This document shows positions 34,804 through 46,899 of a stretch of 64,000 nt of DNA, piece after piece; position 1 is the stretch's first letter; every line of letters starts with the position of its first letter. Below the pieces are notes generated by a model, which did no database searches, was not told the origin of the DNA, and worked only from the letters and a program-made list of their open reading frames with translations. Source of the stretch: Stereocaulon alpinum. Its lineage: Eukaryota > Ascomycota > Lecanoromycetes > Lecanorales > Stereocaulaceae. The stretch lies in NCBI GenBank assembly GCA_018257865.1, contig JAEUBA010000063.1, positions 120,554 through 184,553 on the forward strand, in the 5' to 3' direction. Position numbers and translations under genes: made by a program.

Positions 34804-36577
34804 TCACTCCGTGGCCTTGACCCTCTCTTTGTCAAGGTTGCCATAGTTCTGGCACTGCACGCTGACAATCTTTGGCTCAACCTTGGATTGCGAAACGTTG
34901 CTGTCAATAATCATGGCGGTCATTTGCCCGCCTCTCACACAGCCGGTATCAAGGCCTTTGCTGTACGGCTTCAATTGGAGGCCAAGACGGGAGTCATGGC
35001 CGTAGATTACCGTAGAGCGCTTGTATTTCGGGAGGAGGGTTTGATATTTATTCCATAGCTGCGACTCTATTAGCTTTGGAGTCTGTCAGACGTATAGTCA
35101 GAAGGCCCTGCGTACCTTGAACCACGACATCCCTCTCGGACTGCTGCTAGGGACATGACTATCCAGATCAATCGTCCGCATATGCATGACACCCACCGGA
35201 TCCTGCTTCTCCAGCCGTACACCGGGAACCAAGCCACCATGCACGACATGGACGTCACCGATACCTCTGACTTGTCCGACATCCAGTATAACAGGACAAG
35301 CAGCCATCCAATCGATCTGCCTCTTCGTCAGGTTTCTCGCTAAACTCCTATCCACAACACTGCCGTGTTCAAAAGCCACGCCCTCAAAGTTGGGTGTTTC
35401 GCCTTCATTCTGCTGCATTTCCTCGGGCATACCTGGTGCAGGAGGCAAAGGCACCTTTTTCTTCTTGTATTCTTGTTGCTCTTCGGTTATACGGTGGGCG
35501 TACATGTCGCGGTAGGCGAGAAGAACGCGGTCTTCGTTATTGCCACGGACGCAGGAGGCGCGGGCGGACATGGCAAGGTCGACGACGGCCGAGGAATCGG
35601 GACCTTTTGATATGAAGTCGCCGACGAAGATTAGGTGGTCGGTGCGGGCTTCGTATTGGACTTCTGATAAGAGACTGACCACTGCAATATGTGGTTTAGC
35701 CTAGAGCGCGTGTGATTGGAAAAGTTGGTAGATACTGAAGGGTACTTGAAGGGTACTCACACTCATCATGACAGCCATGAACATCTCCGATAACAATCAA
35801 CCTGTTCCGATCGTGTTTTTGTGGTATCAACCCCTGGTCCAGGGTCTTCACCTGCACCATATCCAAGAATTCCGGCCTTATGTTCTCGCCAAACCAACCC
35901 TCCCCTGTCTTCATTCTGTCTTCTAATGATGCACTCAGTAGTCTTTGCTCGGTATACTGGCGCCCAAACCACCAATGCCAATTAGCCCATATGAATACGA
36001 GTAAGACGCCCATCGTATACCATATCCTCTTGAAGCGCGGTGCAGAGAGCACCTGTATCCAATCTGGAGTGATGTAACCGGCAGACGATGGAGATGAGGT
36101 AGCGTGAGGGTTGGTCGTGTGTTTCCACTCATTGCGTATTAGATCAATTAGCGGTACCCTTTGACGATGCGTTTCGTATGCATGTGTATTGTAGCGTGGT
36201 CTCCGGAAGTCGCTAGTTCTTGGATGTGGACCATACATGTTCTGTTTGTTTGAGGAGATATAGCGAGGAGGCAATCGCTTTTCCCCATCCCATTCATGTG
36301 TGTTCGCTCTACGATTTTCTGGTAAATCATACACACCATCCGTAGAACTGCTCCGTTGCCTCAGATGGCGTGGTATGGAAGGAGTGTATTGCTGTGGGTG
36401 TTGGGCAGGGTAGAAGGTAAGGTTTCTTTGAGTATGGTAGTCGGTGTTTAGGACGTTGACCTCGTTCTCGGACAATTCATCTTCAGATAGATACTCGTCG
36501 CCACCATTGTCATGTACTGGGGGATCAGATTGTCCTTGAACAACAGGCTCTGACGGCTCCATTATTGCCGTTGGCAT
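34804..36577 (-). CDS. ppn2: PPN2-type calcineurin-like phosphoesterase (vacuolar polyphosphatase)
   Basis: Metal-dependent phosphatase. Three exons: 35,761-36,577, 35,116-35,681 and 34,804-35,058. Intron 1 is GTGAGT...TTGCAG (79 bases), intron 2 GTACGC...TCGCAG (57 bases). Exon 1 codes a disordered cytoplasmic N-terminus, one membrane segment (IWYTMGVLLVFIWANWHWWF) and metal motif GDVHGCHDE. Exon 2 has FVGDFISKGPDS, RGNNEDRV and VHVVHGGLVPG; exon 3 adds VIYGHDSRLGL. These are the metal-binding motifs of the calcineurin phosphoesterase family in order. A single N-terminal membrane anchor before the phosphoesterase domain matches yeast Ppn2, a vacuolar endopolyphosphatase; the substrate is inferred from that match. 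Ends RVKATE. Confidence 0.82.
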
Positions 36578-36995
36578 TACCGAGGGCGTCCTTAGCCTCG
36601 GGCTATGGGATTTCGGAAGCAGGCTGACATAGAAGCTTCCAGCGAGCGTCGCACTCTAAGAGGTCAACCCTCCCCAGAGGAGTTCCTTGGAGGGGAGAGT
36701 TGCCAAGATGCCAAGGGACTGCATATTGCCGGTCTTGCCCAATGTCACGGAGAGACTCGCTTAGAGTATTCGTGGCGCGGGCTGATGACATGGTGCTTAA
36801 ATACCCCTGGACATCTCGTGGTTTGGGGCGCCATGATACTGTGCCGTCATGCGGGGAGCATGGATTGGAAGAGGCTAAACTTCAACTGGCAACTTGAGTG
36901 GGTTGTCGCGTGGGATAACTTAGTGTTCAATTATTGGACCATGTTAAAAGCGTATTGCGATAATAATGTAGAGATAACAGTTGATGAAGACATTG

Positions 36996-38702
36996 TCATC
37001 TATATTGGTGATAATGTCTCTCCTCTTCTCTCCGCCTGTCTACTAGTCGTATTACTTCCTCACCGTAGAGAGATTCAGGTGTCTTCCCTCCCTTCAGAAC
37101 TTCTCTCTCATGCGTGGCCGCCTCTTCTTTGGTCATGCATACCAATTCATCCAGACTCAATTTTACGCTCTTCTGTCCTTCCTCATTATCCTCGATTCTA
37201 AACCCCTCATCTGGTGCCTTCCATCTGATCAGTGTAAGTCGAGTAGGCAGCCCACTGATAACGCTCTTCCCATGGTATACTTCCTCGACTAGATACCCAA
37301 TATCGTCTTTGGTAACAGGAATTCTGAGTCCAAAGGCGTCGCCAACCTCTCGTCTCGCTAGTCGTTCCTCCGTACCTTGTAGGGTCGACAGAATGTTTTC
37401 GTACATCTTCTCTCTTAATTTTCCCGCTCCACTTTCATGTGGATACCCAGAGATCTCACAGACAATGAAGTTGGCAACTGTGTAACCAAACACTGCTGGC
37501 ATTGTGCCCAGAACCGGCAAGATTCTTGCCCTGAAGTCAGGAAGAACGCTCAGCTCATTGACCTTGCCCTTCTGAAACTCTTCCTCGGGTAGCGGTAGTA
37601 GCTCGGCTTTCCCATGTCCTGGCTTTTCCGTCGAGAAAACCACTGGTATTCCCTCACCAATGCCTGCTGCGCGTAGCTTCCTTCTCGTGACTCTCGATAA
37701 TGGATCCTCCACACTTGCGCTGATATCGCCAACCTGTATTCTTGTAGGATCACTCTTGCACCCAGCGCCCATTGAACTGACCACTTTGATACCATTCTGG
37801 TGACAATACTGCAATAAGGCAACCTTGCTATCAATATTGTCTATGGCATCAACGACGTAGTTTGGCTTTCTGCCTTGCCCATCATTCCATGGTCCAAGCA
37901 ATTTCTCTGCCTGATCTTGTTTCCAGACTTCATTGAAACATTCCCACTTCACCCAGGGTACCACAGCCTGCAGCCTCTTGCGTACGCAATCTACTTTTGG
38001 TGTTCCAACATCGGCAAGTGTAGCAACTGCATGCCTGTTCAGTGACGAGAGCGTGACTTGGTCGAAATCGATGAGGCGGATCTTGGAAACACTGGAGCGG
38101 GCTAGAGCTGATGTGCAGTGAGAGCCGACCCCTCCTAAACCTACGACGATGACGAAGGAGTCGCGAACGAGGGTGAAGCGATCAGGCCCAAGAAAAGAAG
38201 CAGTACGGGTCAGTTGTTCAGCAATCAGATCTAGACTAGTTAGCGTAGATAGAAGATTTGTGCTAGCATGAACATACCCTCATCGTAGTCACCCTGCTGA
38301 GCACGGCGAGCTAAAGCTGCGACCCTTTCGTCTTCTCTGCCTATATTTGGTGAAAAGGCAGCACCTCCAAATTCTGTGAGCTTCACTGAGTTGATCAGTA
38401 TAAATTCTCTGCTAGCCCTAGGCTCTTGACGTTGGAAGTACCATCTGTGCATGATGACTCTCATTCAGCTCCGGTATCGAAGCCTTCAGCTCGTCAACAC
38501 GCTCCTTCCTCCGAATAGCTTGAGTTCCGTATATGGTTCCAGCTACCGCAACTCCAGAAAGCAGTGCCACCGCGGCGAGTTGGACATTGTGGTTAGAAAA
38601 TTGTCGGTCGACCCACGAAGCCATGGTTTCTGGAGGCTCGGACGCCGGCCTAGCGAAACGAACGTGCTTGGTCTGCCTTCTAGCAGTGCGAGGGCGTTCC
38701 AT
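36996..38702 (-). CDS. tcd1: tRNA threonylcarbamoyladenosine dehydratase (TCD1/TCD2 type)
   Basis: E1-like ThiF/HesA-fold enzyme that uses ATP to cyclise t6A at tRNA position 37 to ct6A. Three exons. Exon 1 has a basic N-terminus and a membrane segment (LAAVALLSGVAVAGTIYGT); yeast Tcd1/2 are on the outer mitochondrial membrane. After an intron comes FGGAAFSPNIGREDERVAAL; after a second (GTATGT...AGTCTAG) LIAEQLTRTASFLGPDR, nucleotide motif VVGLGGVGSHCTSALARSS, DFDQVTLSSLNRHAVA, VVDAIDNIDSK and SSMGAGCKSDPTRI. The long C-terminal region (VFGYTVANFIVCEIS) fits TCD rather than ubiquitin-type E1. Stop at 36,996. The first intron has a weak donor (GTCATC), so that junction is approximate. Confidence 0.88.
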
Positions 38703-39762
38703 GTTGCATGATGAGTGTCATTGTGAGGTTTAAGGGAATACCGCTTTCTGCAAGGTGACGACTACCTTGCCGATAAGAATGGGAGGCCTGGACGGATGCC
38801 GAGAAGGAACCGCTTGGCATGTCGGAGCGGGAGATCGACCGCTAGTGATGCAAGTCATTGAGGTTTAAGTCCGCGCCTCATCTTCCTCTTTCTTTCTTTC
38901 ACTATCGTGAAACGAGCAGGTAAGCTATCTCACACCAAGGCCTTTCCTACGTGGTGCAAACGCTGACGTATCGCTGGCAGTCCACACTCAATGCAGAAAC
39001 CCCTCACAGAGCTCCACAACGTCCCTCACGCCCTCGCTACACGCGTTCGACTGAGGGACGAATGAGTGAAACGTGAACAGAGATCTTAGAGTGGCAGTCT
39101 TTGGACTCGCAGCATGGACGGCTCAATCTTCTACAATGACAGACAGCTGGTTCTGCACTTCAGGGAGCAAGGCACGTGAGACGTGTAGCAGCCCATGACG
39201 ACAAATCTTCCCAGAAGCTTCGTGCCAACTCTTTAGGAGCCCTTCTTCGGGGGTGGGGTGATCATTGAGGCGGCAGATACGTTGCTAGTGATGGGTGATA
39301 ATATAGTTTTCAATCGGACAGGCATATAGCTCCGTGAGTACTTCTACAATACCATGAGATTTCCATACTTACGGGATTGTACAGGTCACTGAAGCCCAAG
39401 CTACAAAGAAGGAGCGAAGCCGCTGGCTCATTCTGTACCCAATTTTTTTTATCTTTAGGCTCGGTGATGAGATATGTGTCAAAAGCCAAATATGCATGAC
39501 AACCTGCTCAACTTTGCAATGCTTGAAAGAGCGGAGCAGACGAAGGCGTGTGTTGTCGATGGTCACTTGAGAGCTAATCTGAGAGCCTGGCGTTCATTAT
39601 CTTCTTCTCATTACATCCTCAATGTCATTAGCGCTAGAAAAGCCACCCGTCATGTCAATGTATACATGTTTCATACAATGTGCTGATCTCCTCCTTCCAT
39701 AGCTATGTGCTCTCACGCCGCCCATATTACAGCTTGCTCCTCATCGTCCCATGCCTCTGCTC
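38703..39762. other. Intergenic, nothing recognised
   Basis: About 1 kb holding the promoter of the dehydratase gene and the 3' flank of the DUF4336 gene. No supported ORF or RNA gene. Confidence 0.4.
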
Positions 39763-40625
39763 TCACTTGTGAGCATTCAAATGCCACTCAAACACCTTCT
39801 GGAAGACGCCCTTTCCGCCTGTCTCGATGACATCCCCATGGCATGGAATGATCCTGTCGAAGTCCCAACTCGCGATCTTCGCTGCACTCTGATTGAAACC
39901 CTTCCTATCCCCCGAACTAGCCACATACCACACGAACCTCTTCTGCCATGTAGCCGCGCCCGCGGTATTCTGCAATCCAACGAAGAGCTTCGTTAGCACC
40001 CCTGACGTAGGGTCATCCCCAGTCCTTGAAAATTGCTCGTGTGCCGGCAAGTTGAACATCATGTCCGCCTCAATCAGCGTTCTATCCGGCTTATGACAGA
40101 AAACCAACTCTTTATTCGTATGGCTGCCCACATACTCGTAGTCAAACTCCCTGTCGAATTCAGGATCGATCTTCATATCATTCTTGTTCTTCTGCGTCCA
40201 CACATGTTGGAACTTATTTCCCGCTGTTTCTCGACTCTTCTCGCGCTTCTCTGGCAGACCGTCGACGCCTAGTAATTTGGCGGCCGGGAAGGCTTTAGCC
40301 CATTCGCCGACGAAGATATGGTGCTCAAAGTCTAGGGCTGCGATGTAGCCGACATTGTTGCCCATCTTTTCAACTGTAGAGCGGACTTCGGGGGTGAGGG
40401 CTGTGGGGGAGAAGACGGCTAGGGCGCCGGATTGGAGGCGGACTGTATTGTATCGTTAGCAGTGCGTTTGTGATATTGAGGACGGAGCCTACCAATTGTC
40501 CCTCGTCCACCGATCTTGAGGCGGCCGAACCGTAGGAAGGGTGCTGAGCATGTCGTGATGTTAGGAGTAACCTGCCGAATGACCATCACCTTGGACGGAT
40601 CAGAGGGTATGAGCTTGGAAGTCAT
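39763..40625 (-). CDS. DUF4336 domain protein (metallo-hydrolase-like fold)
   Basis: Two exons separated by a 50-base intron (40,443-40,492; GTAGGC, branch CTAAC, ACAG). Exon 1 from 40,625 starts TSKLIPSDPSKVMVIRQVTP; exon 2 continues RLQSGALAVFSPTALTPEVR, IAALDFEHHIFVGEWAKAFP, AELVFCHKPDRTLIEADMMF-type sequence, LTKLFVGLQNTAGAATWQKR and ends with a helix after IIPCHGDVIETGGKG. The H-H-x3-E-W and C-H-G-D motifs resemble the metal sites of the beta-lactamase-like fold, but the reaction is unknown. Complete for the family (about 270 residues). Confidence 0.78.
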
Positions 40626-41315
40626 TATGAGTATGGCAGCTGGAAGTTTTCAGGAGGAAGCTGTAACGAAGCTGTAATGCAAGTTTAGTGGAGACTTGTG
40701 TACAGGCAGCTTTTTAAGGAGGGAACAACACAACAGAACAAGGGATCAATCGTATTTGAGACTAACATAAACTATTTGGAATGTAGACTTTAGTAATCTG
40801 TACACCAGTTTGTCCAGTCAGCGGAATAGTATGAGATCTGAGACGCGAAGAGTCGGCCGAGGCACGCCACTTTCCGATGGCGGGATGCTTCGGCTCTACC
40901 GCCAAACACGGCATGTTCATTGTTTACAAAAGCTAGATTACACTTGCACCAACCTCGGTACGATCAGCGTATAGACAGCTCTGCTGAGTCGCTTGTGGAA
41001 CAGTCCTGATAGAGTTGGTCTCATGCAAGCTGCTGAGTACCTGTTCATGCAGCTAAAGAAGTGTCAAAAATTCGACACACCAAGACTATGGTAGCTTGTA
41101 TATTGAATGGGGAAGTGGTAATCCCAGGTAAGTGGAAGCGCTGATTTCTTCCCCTCCAGTACCATCATCTCTTGTGCTTTCCTGCAGAGACTACTCGTAA
41201 TGTTGAAGTTGACCTCTGCAACAATACTGACTACTGACGTCAGTCAAATGTTTTCCGAGCTGATTTGGGCAGTCCACCAAGCAATGCCCCGACTTAGCTC
41301 GGAACTTCGTCGTCA
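40626..41315. other. Intergenic, nothing recognised
   Basis: Holds the promoter of the DUF4336 gene and the 3' flank of the 757-residue gene. No supported feature. Confidence 0.4.
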
Positions 41316-43589
41316 TCATAGAATTAAGAAGCACTTCCCTCGACGCGTTGCTGACTGCGCGATGGCGCACCTCAGACAGCAATCTGACGTTCGTAAGAGC
41401 ACATGTTCCATGTGCTTCTTATCTTTACGCTCATTCTTGACTGCAATCAATGCCCGCCAGCGAGCAGCAATATTGTTGGCTGTGAGGCAAATCAAAACCC
41501 TTTCGTTGGGCAAAGGCGTGCTAACGTCCATGTATCCCAGATCTCCGAAGCCACACAACGCTGCACAACCTGATGGCAACGTGACTTCCTCCTCCACATC
41601 CACAACATGATCACAAAATCTAGTCGTCTCAGATATCCACAAAGCAGCATTTAGCTCCCTCAGTCCGGTACGCCGTGTCAAAAGAGCATTTGCATTAGGA
41701 TGCTCGAGCATCACAAGCCGTAGATTAAGTACGAAAGCATCGCGTCGTTCCCCATGCTCGCTGTTACCAAACTCGACGTTGTCGAAACAGCATAACGAGA
41801 TGTCTTGGCCAGATGTGTTGCTGATGTCCCAGCGTGATGAATCAAGTCCCGTGGCTGGGCCGTCTAGAATGGCGTGTTTGCGCACCCCGTTCCTGACAGG
41901 TACTCCCGGCTGGATTCTGAAGAATCCAGGATCAATGAATGCAGGATCTGGCGTACGGAACGTATTCATATAGATGCTCCAGCCTCGATCGCTAATCAAG
42001 CAAGTCGCATGATGATTTACGTCGATAATGTGGCCGACTAAGAGCAAGACGATTACATTGAACCATGAAGCATCCTCAACATTGATCTCCGCACGCAGAT
42101 CAGAACCTGAAGTGGGCGCAAAAGGTGTAATCAATCCGTGTTGTTGCAAGAGCGTGTACGAGCCACATAGGGGAAGGGCGCCGCATTCGTCAAGGTCTCG
42201 GACATGGGCAAATGCAAGCAAAAGCAGGCTGAGTGCCTGAACAGCCTTGACCATGGGTTTCCAAAAGTTGGCATTCCACTCTTGAGTGTTTCGACGGGCG
42301 ACCTGTAAGGCTCCAGCAACAGATGACGGTAGGGGCGTGTTCTGGTGCAACGGTGTTGACGTGTGATAGACAGATATTTCTTCATCTTCGAGCTCTGGAC
42401 GGTCGAAAAGAAATTTAGCTGCTCTTAGGATTTGCCGTCGCTCTGTCACGTATTTCATCGCGAAAGCCGGCTGTGCAGGTGTTGTAACCATCCCGACTGG
42501 CTTGTTTCTTACAAGGGACTTTGCGATCGTGTGAGCGTTGGCACTAGCCACGAGAGCCATTTCGTCGACAATAGCACGGGCAGCCTCGCTATTTCCATTA
42601 AGCAGATCATACCCATACTTGTCGCATACAGACTCCAACATGCTCTTGCCATAACCCTTAGCGGGTATCTTCCAAGTACCATCAATGATGGACTCGTCTG
42701 GATCCGGGCTAATAGTGATAAGCTCCTCATGAGGCTCCTTCGAGGAATCCAGAAGGGTGATACTGGCTGGGTATAGATAGGTGTTCGCAACGCTAATATC
42801 CACAACGACTTGGGGATCACCTTGACCAAGCTTTAGGTCTGGCCGGTGCCCCTCGCCAAGAATTAGGACGGTCAAGCCCAGAATACTGTGTGCCCATACT
42901 AGCAGAATGCATTCTCCCGAATCTGTGGAGATGTGGATGAGATAATTTTCAGGAAAATGTTGGACCATAGGGAACATGTCAAGAGCTCCGCGTAAAATGA
43001 CTGCTGGTATTGATTCACGAGCTAAAGTGTGGGAAATGCCACACATGGATGCAAAGGCAACGAGGTAGTGGTCCCATTCGAAGGCATTCGTCTGTTCCTC
43101 ACAGGCTGTTAGGTAGCCCAGCACCCCATCATGGGTTGGAGGCGCCTTGGAATCTGCCTCTGGGCTCGCACCTTGAACCCTTTTCTCTAGAGCTTGTGCG
43201 ATGGCTCTAGCCAGAGCTTGCTTATCATGTACCCATGAAAGGAATGAGCACTGTACAAGACAACTCAAATAAGCACTTTGATTGGGGCTCAACGCACGAG
43301 TAGCAGTTGGACCTGGTCCCTTTTGCAAAAGTATCTGTTCACTTAATGGGGTCGTTCCAATGCTTTTGGCTACAACCGTTCTGAAAGATCGCTCTATCTC
43401 ATGGGTGATGCGACATCTTCCAAATACCTCTGCCAGATCCTGTTCTAACACCATATCGGAGCCTGAGTTTCGAAGATCCCTGGCGAGTTTAAAGACGGCT
43501 TTTGCCGCAGCCTCAGCAATGGTAGATATTGGTACTAGGCGGGTTACTTCGAGTGACAGAGCGAATTGATTTGCAAATGAGGATGGCAT
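41316..43589 (-). CDS. Unknown 757-residue protein
   Basis: One long uninterrupted exon, clearly coding, with no domain I can name. Features: an N-terminal alpha-helical part (IAEAAAKAVFKLARDLRN), a hydrophobic stretch at about residues 220-245 (CILLVWAHSILGLTVLILGEG), another at about 460-480 (VKAVQALSLLLLAFAHV) and a third near 520 (WFNVIVLLLVGHIIDV). The C-terminus is cysteine-containing and basic. The composition suggests a globular fungal protein. Repeated VANTYLYPASITLL-like segments do not mark a family. Neighbouring genes give no functional hint. Confidence 0.7.
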   Translation of the reverse strand: MPSSFANQFALSLEVTRLVPISTIAEAAAKAVFKLARDLRNSGSDMVLEQDLAEVFGRCRITHEIERSFRTVVAKSIGTTPLSEQILLQKGPGPTATRALSPNQSAYLSCLVQCSFLSWVHDKQALARAIAQALEKRVQGASPEADSKAPPTHDGVLGYLTACEEQTNAFEWDHYLVAFASMCGISHTLARESIPAVILRGALDMFPMVQHFPENYLIHISTDSGECILLVWAHSILGLTVLILGEGHRPDLKLGQGDPQVVVDISVANTYLYPASITLLDSSKEPHEELITISPDPDESIIDGTWKIPAKGYGKSMLESVCDKYGYDLLNGNSEAARAIVDEMALVASANAHTIAKSLVRNKPVGMVTTPAQPAFAMKYVTERRQILRAAKFLFDRPELEDEEISVYHTSTPLHQNTPLPSSVAGALQVARRNTQEWNANFWKPMVKAVQALSLLLLAFAHVRDLDECGALPLCGSYTLLQQHGLITPFAPTSGSDLRAEINVEDASWFNVIVLLLVGHIIDVNHHATCLISDRGWSIYMNTFRTPDPAFIDPGFFRIQPGVPVRNGVRKHAILDGPATGLDSSRWDISNTSGQDISLCCFDNVEFGNSEHGERRDAFVLNLRLVMLEHPNANALLTRRTGLRELNAALWISETTRFCDHVVDVEEEVTLPSGCAALCGFGDLGYMDVSTPLPNERVLICLTANNIAARWRALIAVKNERKDKKHMEHVLLRTSDCCLRCAIAQSATRRGKCFLIL

Positions 43590-44293
43590 GTTGTTCAGAT
43601 AGCTTCATAGGTACGCGCGGTGGGCTCAATAGGGTGAAAGGAGCGCTTCGCAATGGGTTATTCCTATCCCAGTGCAATTTCGGCGGAACATCCAGGATCA
43701 CACCCAATGCCCTCTCTCTTATGATTTCTTCGAAAGCTGCTGATCGTCTAGTATGCGATGATCTTCATAGATGCATGTCAATGAACAAGCCCCCTCAGTG
43801 GGGCGTAGAAGCGGGAGGAAGCCTGGTTTCAGCTCCTACCATTGACGCAACCAAAAGTAGGCAGTTGGATCCTCATTGGAGGACAGTGCTCGAGCCCAAA
43901 ACAAAAGGGCGCCCACTTACGGTCATAACTCCCACGCTCATCAGGTTCCATCTCTTCACCTTTCCTAGAATATCATCAAAGGAGAGAAGGCGTTAGATCG
44001 GACACTGATAGAACCCTTGCCCGCTTAAAGTTTCCTTGGGCTCATCTCTGCCAAGGCTTCAATGCCTTACAACACCTCCGCTTCTCAGTATTACTCATCA
44101 TGGGATCCTGGTGCAAGTAGATGACTTCACAGTGGAGACCCTGCATCGGATCTTGCCAGCTGCTTAGTGATCAGTACGGTGGTACGAAATGGCTGTTTAG
44201 TCCATCCATTTCGTTTCTTTATCGTCTGCAAGTGCCTGAAGTATGGGACTTAACACTTGGACTGAAGCTGTCAAAACAGTCACAGAGTTCAAT
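43590..44293. other. Divergent intergenic region
   Basis: About 700 bases between the 757-residue gene (minus) and the DUF427 gene (plus), presumably both promoters. The 155-residue plus ORF 43,529-43,996 overlaps the start of the minus gene and shows no domain. Confidence 0.4.
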
Positions 44294-45242
44294 ATGTCTA
44301 GGTGATTGACTCTGTATTGGTATTCCTGCCAAAGACTAACTGAATGATCCAGTCTCACAAAGCTCGCTCAGACATTGATTGCCAATGGCCCGCACAAGCT
44401 TGAAAAGACAAGCCGTCGTGTCAGAGGTCTATATGACAGTGTCTATGTCTTCGACACAACAGGGGCTCATTTTGTCTGGGAACATCCTTACTATCCGCAG
44501 TTCTATATCCCAAGTGTGGCAGTTAAGCACGGAATTCTGACCAAGGATGAACCTGTGGACAAAGAGGAATCTGCATTTCTAGCAACGTTGAAGGGCCACA
44601 ACAAGTCAACGGACAGAATCATCGTCTTTGAGAAAGGGGCTTTGGCCGGACTTGTCAGATTTGAATTCGCTGCATTGGGTACGTCAACAACGGCAAGCAA
44701 ATGGAGATTTGGGTACGCTAATCTGTCCCAGATGGTTGGTTTGAGGAAGACATGCCAATATATGTCCATCCCAAAGATCCATACAAGAGGATTGACATAC
44801 TTCCATCATCGCGGACTGTCACTGCCAAAGTCGACGGAGTGACTATCGCTGAGAGCAGCAACAACATGTTCCTTTACGAGACCTCGCTACGAACGAGACA
44901 GTACTTGCCAAAGACTGCTGTAAGTGCCTTTAACGAGGACGTGGGACCAAATTGATCCTTTTGTGCCGAATAGGCTCGTTGGGAATACCTCACCGAAAGC
45001 AAGACCACTTCGGGTTGTCCTTACAAAGGCGTGGCAAATTGTGAGTGTTGATTAAGTTCATGTCTGAACATGGTAACTGATTTCTGAAAGATTACAATGT
45101 CGTCGTCAACGGAAAGGAGTACAAGGATCTGATATGGTGGTACAAGACACCTACAGCCGAGTCAGCACCTATTGTAGGACACATCTGCTTCTACAATGAA
45201 AAGTGCGACATTTATATTGATGGAGTGAAAGAAGAAAAGTAG
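44294..45242 (+). CDS. DUF427 domain protein, two copies of the domain
   Basis: Five exons from sequence. Exon 1 is only 8 bases (ATG TCT AG, 44,294-44,301); a 51-base intron (GTGATT, branch CTAAC, ATCCAG) joins it to give MSSLTKLAQTLIANGPHK, matching the usual family start. Further introns: about 44,681-44,731 (GTACGT...CCCAG), about 44,921-44,973 (GTAAGT...AATAG) and about 45,041-45,091 (GTGAGT...GAAAG). The protein holds two DUF427 units: VFDTTGAHFVWEHPYYPQFY with FEFAALDGWFEED, and VDGVTIAESSNNMFLYETS with CPYKGVANYYNVVVNGKEY and HICFYNEKCDIYIDG. The fold is small beta-barrel; biochemical role unknown. Ends with TAG at 45,242. Confidence 0.85.
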
Positions 45243-45429
45243 TGGCAAGCCTGCAAGAAATGACGGCAGCAATGATGTTCTTGTTTTATAAAGTTGTATC
45301 TATGAGTGCAAGATGATATGAAGATGAGAAGCAGTAAGATGATTATGACAACATCGTTTGGTTGTGAAACTGCCTTAGGTATCTGGTAAAGTAAGCCTCT
45401 GAGGCCTCGATATGCTCACGATCGTGCAG

Positions 45430-45490
45430 TAGAGGTGGAAAAATGAAATAATCGATTAATTACATAATCGATTATATGGCGATTACAATC
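45430..45490 (+). mobile_element. hAT-like left transposon end
   Basis: Starts TAGAGGTGGAAAAATGAAAT, matching the hAT inverted-repeat pattern (YARNG-type tip), followed by three copies of AATCGATT-like subterminal motifs spaced about 16-18 bases. From here the sequence switches to RIP-type AT-rich DNA. It pairs with the end at 60,711. No intact transposase frame is seen between 45,490 and 46,600, though minus-strand coding traces are present. Confidence 0.6.
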
Positions 45491-46899
45491 GATCAATTGA
45501 ATGTAAATAATTATACTATAGAATATAGAGCTCCTATTAGTCTAAATATCTTAGGGTCTTAGTATTTTGGCGCTGCTACACCACCCTATTACCGCCTAAA
45601 TCTATATTGCTACCTACTTATTATTCAGCCTCTTCTTACTTCGTCGCTATTCTCGTCTCTACTATAGTAAGTACCTTTTCTTCCTACTTAATAAGCTTAT
45701 AATCTAATAGCTTATTAAGCCCCTATTACCGCTTCTTTACTACCCTATCCAACGTCCTCTAATTTGTATCTTTCTTATAATAACAGAATATCGCGACTTT
45801 CGGAGCAATTCCGCCTTTACAGCTAATTAGATTGCCCCTATACTTCTCCCCCCCTAATAGTACGCTTTTCGGCCTAGCGCCTTTAACTACTAAAAGTTAA
45901 ATCTGCTTTATAACTTCTTCGCAGTAATACCTCGCGCTATATACGTTATATAGTATTAAGATAACTTTATAAGTTTTAAAGTTAGCTATTAGATTACTTA
46001 CGTATTAAGAATTATTAGAATCAGCCTATTTACGCAATAGTTATAAGTAAAAGAAGCGTTATCGCTATATTTTATAGGCACCGCTCGCTAGTAATTACTA
46101 AGCTTAATACTTAGCGCCTCTTCTTAAAAAAACTTAGGTAACTCCTATATTTACTACTACTCTACTATCTTACTATAGTATAGCCCTATAACCTTAAAAC
46201 GTCTTTACTAGTACCGGTGGTATATATAATAAGGTATATATTATAAGTAATTAAGCTCTGAAGCCTTAGGTACGTATATATATTAATCCTATATCTACTA
46301 AGTAATCTACGCGTCTAGTTAATTAAAAGCGGTAGAATTCGTCTATACTACTTAAAGACCTCCTAAATAATACTATTAACCGCAGAATATAAGGTTAAGG
46401 TAGGGGGAAACGCGCTAGGACTGCTTAGAGCGCTAGGAACCTTAATATTACTACTATAAGTTAGCAGGTATAAATTTATAATATATAAAGAAGGCTAATT
46501 ATTCGACCGTAGTAGTAGAACGCCTATCTACGGCCTTACCCTACCTAATTAGATATCGCCTATTAACGGCCTCGCCCTGCCTAATTAGATATCTAACTAG
46601 TTATCTAAGTAGTTATACCGCCCTATAATCTAGAGGATTTAAGTTTACTTAAGTACTGAGATTCTTCTTCTAAAGAGGAAGTACCCCTGCTAGAACTACG
46701 ATATAACCTCCGCTAGTAATAGAGATACGCCCTATAGGTATAGGAGAATAGCGAGGAATATATACTATATTAGTAGCGTCGCCGTCGACCGTATTAGCGC
46801 CGTAATACTATAGATAAGGGTAGTAGAACCTTACTTAGTACGTATCTATATACTTAGCTACTATAAGTATATATTAATCTCCTAAAGTATATTATATTA

